64,000 nucleotides of DNA from Micromonospora cremea. Its GTDB lineage: Bacteria; Actinomycetota; Actinomycetes; Mycobacteriales; Micromonosporaceae. How positions within the stretch are numbered: position 1 is the stretch's first letter; each line of letters starts with the position of its first letter. Of the stretch, positions 61,391 to 64,000 are shown piece after piece. The position numbers and the translations under genes were made by a program. The stretch lies in the NCBI RefSeq assembly GCF_900143515.1, contig NZ_FSQT01000002.1, positions 1,303,501 to 1,367,500 on the forward strand, given 5' to 3'. The notes under the pieces were generated by a model. That model worked only from the letters and a program-made list of their open reading frames with translations, was not told the DNA's origin and searched no databases.

Positions 61391-64000
61391 GTGCACCAAT
61401 CTCGTCGTGCCCGCGTACCGATCACCGCAACCCTGATCTCCCTGGCCCTGGCCTCGACCACCCTCTTCGGTCTGCCTGCGCAGGCGGCACCCGCAGCCGC
61501 ACCGGCCGCACCGGCAGCGCAGGCCGCACCGGCGGTCGTGCAGGCCGCCCCGACCACCCAGGCGCTCCCCCGGGCGGCCCAGGCCGCCGACGAGCCCTTC
61601 TCCGTCCTGGTGTTCTCCAAGACGGCCGGCTTCCGGCACGACTCCATTCCCACCGGTCTCGCCGCCATCCAACAACTCGGTGCGGCCAACGGATTCACCG
61701 TGGACAGTTCGGAAGACGGTGGCGCGTTCACCGACGCCAATCTGGCGAAGTACAAGGCGGTGATCTGGCTTTCCACCACCGGCGACGTCCTGGACGCCGA
61801 GCAGCAGGCGGCGTTCGAGCGTTACGTGCGCGCCGGAGGCGGTTACGTCGGCATCCACGCCGCCTCGGACACCGAGTACAGCTGGGCCTGGTACGGCGAC
61901 CTGGTCGGCGCGTACTTCGCCAACCACCCGGCGAACCAGCAGGCCACGGTCAAGGTGGAGGACCACGCCCACCCGTCCACCGCCGAACTGCCGGACCGCT
62001 GGTCCCGCTTCGACGAGTGGTACAACTACCAGACCAACCCGCGGCCGGACGTGCACGTGCTGGCCACCCTGGACGAGAAGAGCTACACCCCGGGCGCGGG
62101 CGCGATGGGCGCCGACCACCCGATCGCCTGGTGCCAGGACTTCGACGGCGGCCGTTCCTGGTACACCGGGGGCGGGCACACCCGGGAGTCGTACGCCGAG
62201 CCGGAGTTCCTCAGCCACCTGCTCGGCGGCATCCGGACCGCCGCCGGCGTGGCGGACGCCGACTGCGGAGCCTCGAAGACCGCGAGCTTCGAGAAGGTCG
62301 CCCTGGACAGCAACACCAGCAACCCGATGGAGCTGGACATCGCCCCAGACGGGCGGGTCTTCTTCATCGAGCGCGACGGCCGGGTGCAGATCGTCAAGCC
62401 GGACACCGGCAGCACCGTCACCGCCGTCGACCTGGACGTCTTCACCGGCAACGAGGACGGCCTGATCGGCATCCGGCTCGACCCGGACTTCGCCACCAAC
62501 AAGTGGGTCTACCTCTACTACGCCCCGAACGACGGCATCGCGCGCAACCTGCTGTCCCGGTTCACGGTGACCGGCGACACCATCGACCCTGCCAGCGAGA
62601 AGCAGGTGCTGCGGGTCGACACCCAGCGCAACACCTGCTGCCACGCCGGCGGCAGCATGGCCTTCGACGGCGACGGCAACCTCTACCTGGCCACCGGTGA
62701 CAACACCAACCCGTTCGAGTCGAGCGCGTACACGCCCATCGACGAGCGGCCGGGGCGCCAGGACTTCGACGCGCAGCGCACCTCCGGCAACACCAACGAC
62801 CTGCGCGGCAAGGTGATCCGGATCCACCCGGAGGACGACGGGACGTACACCGTCCCGGCGGGCAACCTCTTCGCTCCGGGCACCGAGAAGACCCGTCCCG
62901 AGATCTACGCGATGGGCTTCCGCAACCCGTTCCGGATCGGCACCGACCCGGGCACCAACACCCTCTACGTCGCGGACTACGGGCCGGACGCCAACGCGGA
63001 CAACCCGAACCGGGGCCCCCGCGGCCTGGTCGAGTGGAACATCGTCACCCCCGGCAACTACGGCTGGCCGTACTGCACCGGGACGAACGAGGCGTACAAC
63101 GACTACACGTTCCCGTCCGGCCCGAGCGGGGCGAAGTTCGACTGCGCGGCTCCGGTGAACAACTCGCCCAACAACACCGGCCTGACCAACCTCCCGCCGG
63201 TCGTCCCGGCGACCGTCGACTACGGCTACGCCGGTGACGCGCGGTACCCGGAGATCGGCGGCGGCGGCGCCCCGATGGGCGGCCCGGTCTACCGGTACGA
63301 CGCCGACCTCGACTCCGACCGGAAGTGGCCGGCGTACTACGACGGCAAGGCTCTGCTCGGCGAGTGGAACCAGTCGAAGATGTACACCATGCAGGTGACC
63401 GCCGACGGCAAGTCGTTGGTGGACATCAACCAGTTGCTGACCGGGATGAGCATGATCCGCCCGATGGACTTCGAGTTCGGTCCGGACGGCGCGCTCTACC
63501 TGATCGAGTGGGGCAGCGGCTTCGGCGGCAACAACGACAACTCCGGCGTCTACCGGATCGACTACATCGCCGGTGAGCGCGCACCGATCGCGGTGGCGGC
63601 GGCCACCCCGACGTCGGGGCCCGCGCCGTTGACGGTCACCTTCTCCAGCGCCGGCTCGCGGGACCCGGACGGTGGCACGCTCACCTACGCCTGGGCCTTC
63701 GGCGACGGGCAGACCTCCACCGAGGCCAACCCGACGCACACCTATGCCACGGCGGGCAGCTTCACCGCCCAGCTCACCGTCACCAACCCGAAGGGTCGCA
63801 CCGCGGTGGCCAACGTGCCGGTCACCGTGGGCAACACCGCGCCGACGGTGATCATCGAGTTCCCGCCGGACGGCGGCTTCTTCGACTGGGGTGACCAGGT
63901 CCGCTACAACGTCAAGGTGACCGACCCGGAGGACGGGCAGATCGACTGCGACCGGGTGCAGCTCCAGGTGCTGCTCGGTCACGACGAGCACGCCCACCCG
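61391..64000 (+). CDS. Secreted ThuA domain, PQQ-type sugar dehydrogenase and PKD domain protein (3' end outside window)
   Basis: At least 870 residues, open to the window end. GTG 61391 has AGGAGG upstream. Residues 1-33 are a Sec signal ending in PAQAAPA. An Ala/Pro linker precedes a ThuA domain (about 67-293: 'VLVFSKTAGFRHDSIP', 'VRAGGGYVGIHAASD'). Next is a glucose/sorbosone dehydrogenase-like beta-propeller (300-723) with 'NEDGLIGIRLDPDF', 'AGGSMAFDGDGNLYLATGDN' and 'YAMGFRNPFRIG'. A PKD domain (728-818: 'YAWAFGDGQTSTEANPTHTYATAG', quoted in part) follows, then the start of a further domain. ThuA and PQQ dehydrogenases act on sugars, so this is probably a secreted carbohydrate-oxidising enzyme. 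The substrate is unknown. Confidence 0.9.
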   Translation, partial: MHQSRRARVPITATLISLALASTTLFGLPAQAAPAAAPAAPAAQAAPAVVQAAPTTQALPRAAQAADEPFSVLVFSKTAGFRHDSIPTGLAAIQQLGAANGFTVDSSEDGGAFTDANLAKYKAVIWLSTTGDVLDAEQQAAFERYVRAGGGYVGIHAASDTEYSWAWYGDLVGAYFANHPANQQATVKVEDHAHPSTAELPDRWSRFDEWYNYQTNPRPDVHVLATLDEKSYTPGAGAMGADHPIAWCQDFDGGRSWYTGGGHTRESYAEPEFLSHLLGGIRTAAGVADADCGASKTASFEKVALDSNTSNPMELDIAPDGRVFFIERDGRVQIVKPDTGSTVTAVDLDVFTGNEDGLIGIRLDPDFATNKWVYLYYAPNDGIARNLLSRFTVTGDTIDPASEKQVLRVDTQRNTCCHAGGSMAFDGDGNLYLATGDNTNPFESSAYTPIDERPGRQDFDAQRTSGNTNDLRGKVIRIHPEDDGTYTVPAGNLFAPGTEKTRPEIYAMGFRNPFRIGTDPGTNTLYVADYGPDANADNPNRGPRGLVEWNIVTPGNYGWPYCTGTNEAYNDYTFPSGPSGAKFDCAAPVNNSPNNTGLTNLPPVVPATVDYGYAGDARYPEIGGGGAPMGGPVYRYDADLDSDRKWPAYYDGKALLGEWNQSKMYTMQVTADGKSLVDINQLLTGMSMIRPMDFEFGPDGALYLIEWGSGFGGNNDNSGVYRIDYIAGERAPIAVAAATPTSGPAPLTVTFSSAGSRDPDGGTLTYAWAFGDGQTSTEANPTHTYATAGSFTAQLTVTNPKGRTAVANVPVTVGNTAPTVIIEFPPDGGFFDWGDQVRYNVKVTDPEDGQIDCDRVQLQVLLGHDEHAHP

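Overview
The window is high-GC actinobacterial chromosome, most likely from a Micromonosporaceae member (Micromonospora or a close relative). This is inferred from strong G/C third-position bias, frequent GTG starts, the XRE/DUF397 pair, a cvn-type conservon, an EspC-like/DUF1023 pair, F420-type LLM enzymes, and groEL with a His-rich tail under CIRCE control. No rRNA or tRNA gene, CRISPR array, transposase or phage gene was recognised. Most genes are housekeeping or conserved accessory, packed with 1-20 base overlaps (ATGA, GTGA, TGATG) that imply translational coupling.

Layout. 1-4.3 kb: end of a LysR-type regulator, an SDR, LtrA and a membrane-anchored molybdopterin oxidoreductase. 4.3-9.4 kb: groES-groEL with two CIRCE operators, XRE and DUF397 genes, a class I methyltransferase broken by a one-base frameshift, and ybaK. 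9.5-14.1 kb: a xylose-type ABC importer (SBP, ATPase, permease) and a ROK repressor. 14.1-18.8 kb: DUF1707 and DUF4142 membrane proteins and an asymmetric heterodimeric ABC exporter. 18.9-28.2 kb: t6A genes (tsaD, rimI, tsaB, tsaE) with ung, alr, a hydrolase, nnr and acpS. This block is interrupted by a repeat-rich non-coding stretch and an HTH/nucleotidyltransferase-like gene. 28.4-37.1 kb: an EspC-like/DUF1023 pair, glmS, an MmpS-like protein, an aminotransferase, glmM, rpsI and rplM.

37.2-41.2 kb looks like a decayed nitrate-assimilation locus. narK carries a 3' frameshift, nirB is absent, only the 3' end of nirD remains, and that end is fused back-to-back to a 5'-truncated methyltransferase that is coupled to a MazEF-like toxin-antitoxin pair. 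The companion HemD/winged-helix gene is intact. 41.2-47.5 kb: a cvnABCD conservon divergent from a solitary Leu/Ile/Val-type binding lipoprotein. 47.6-52 kb: an SsuABC/ThiXYZ-like importer with an LLM flavoenzyme and a cupin. 52-55 kb: a long Thr/Ala/Pro-rich membrane protein. 55.1-61.1 kb: a complete thiamine operon (thiE-thiO-thiS-thiG-tenI/thiE2-thiD-thiC) behind a TPP riboswitch with a recognisable promoter. The window ends inside a secreted ThuA/sugar-dehydrogenase/PKD protein.

The least expected signal is a repeated structured element seen twice, at 47512-47583 and 57515-57592. Both copies share an identical 25-base loop core, but their long stems are unrelated in sequence and each pairs perfectly or nearly so. 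One copy is intergenic; the other is translated as the C-terminal tail of a ThiE/TenI-family gene.
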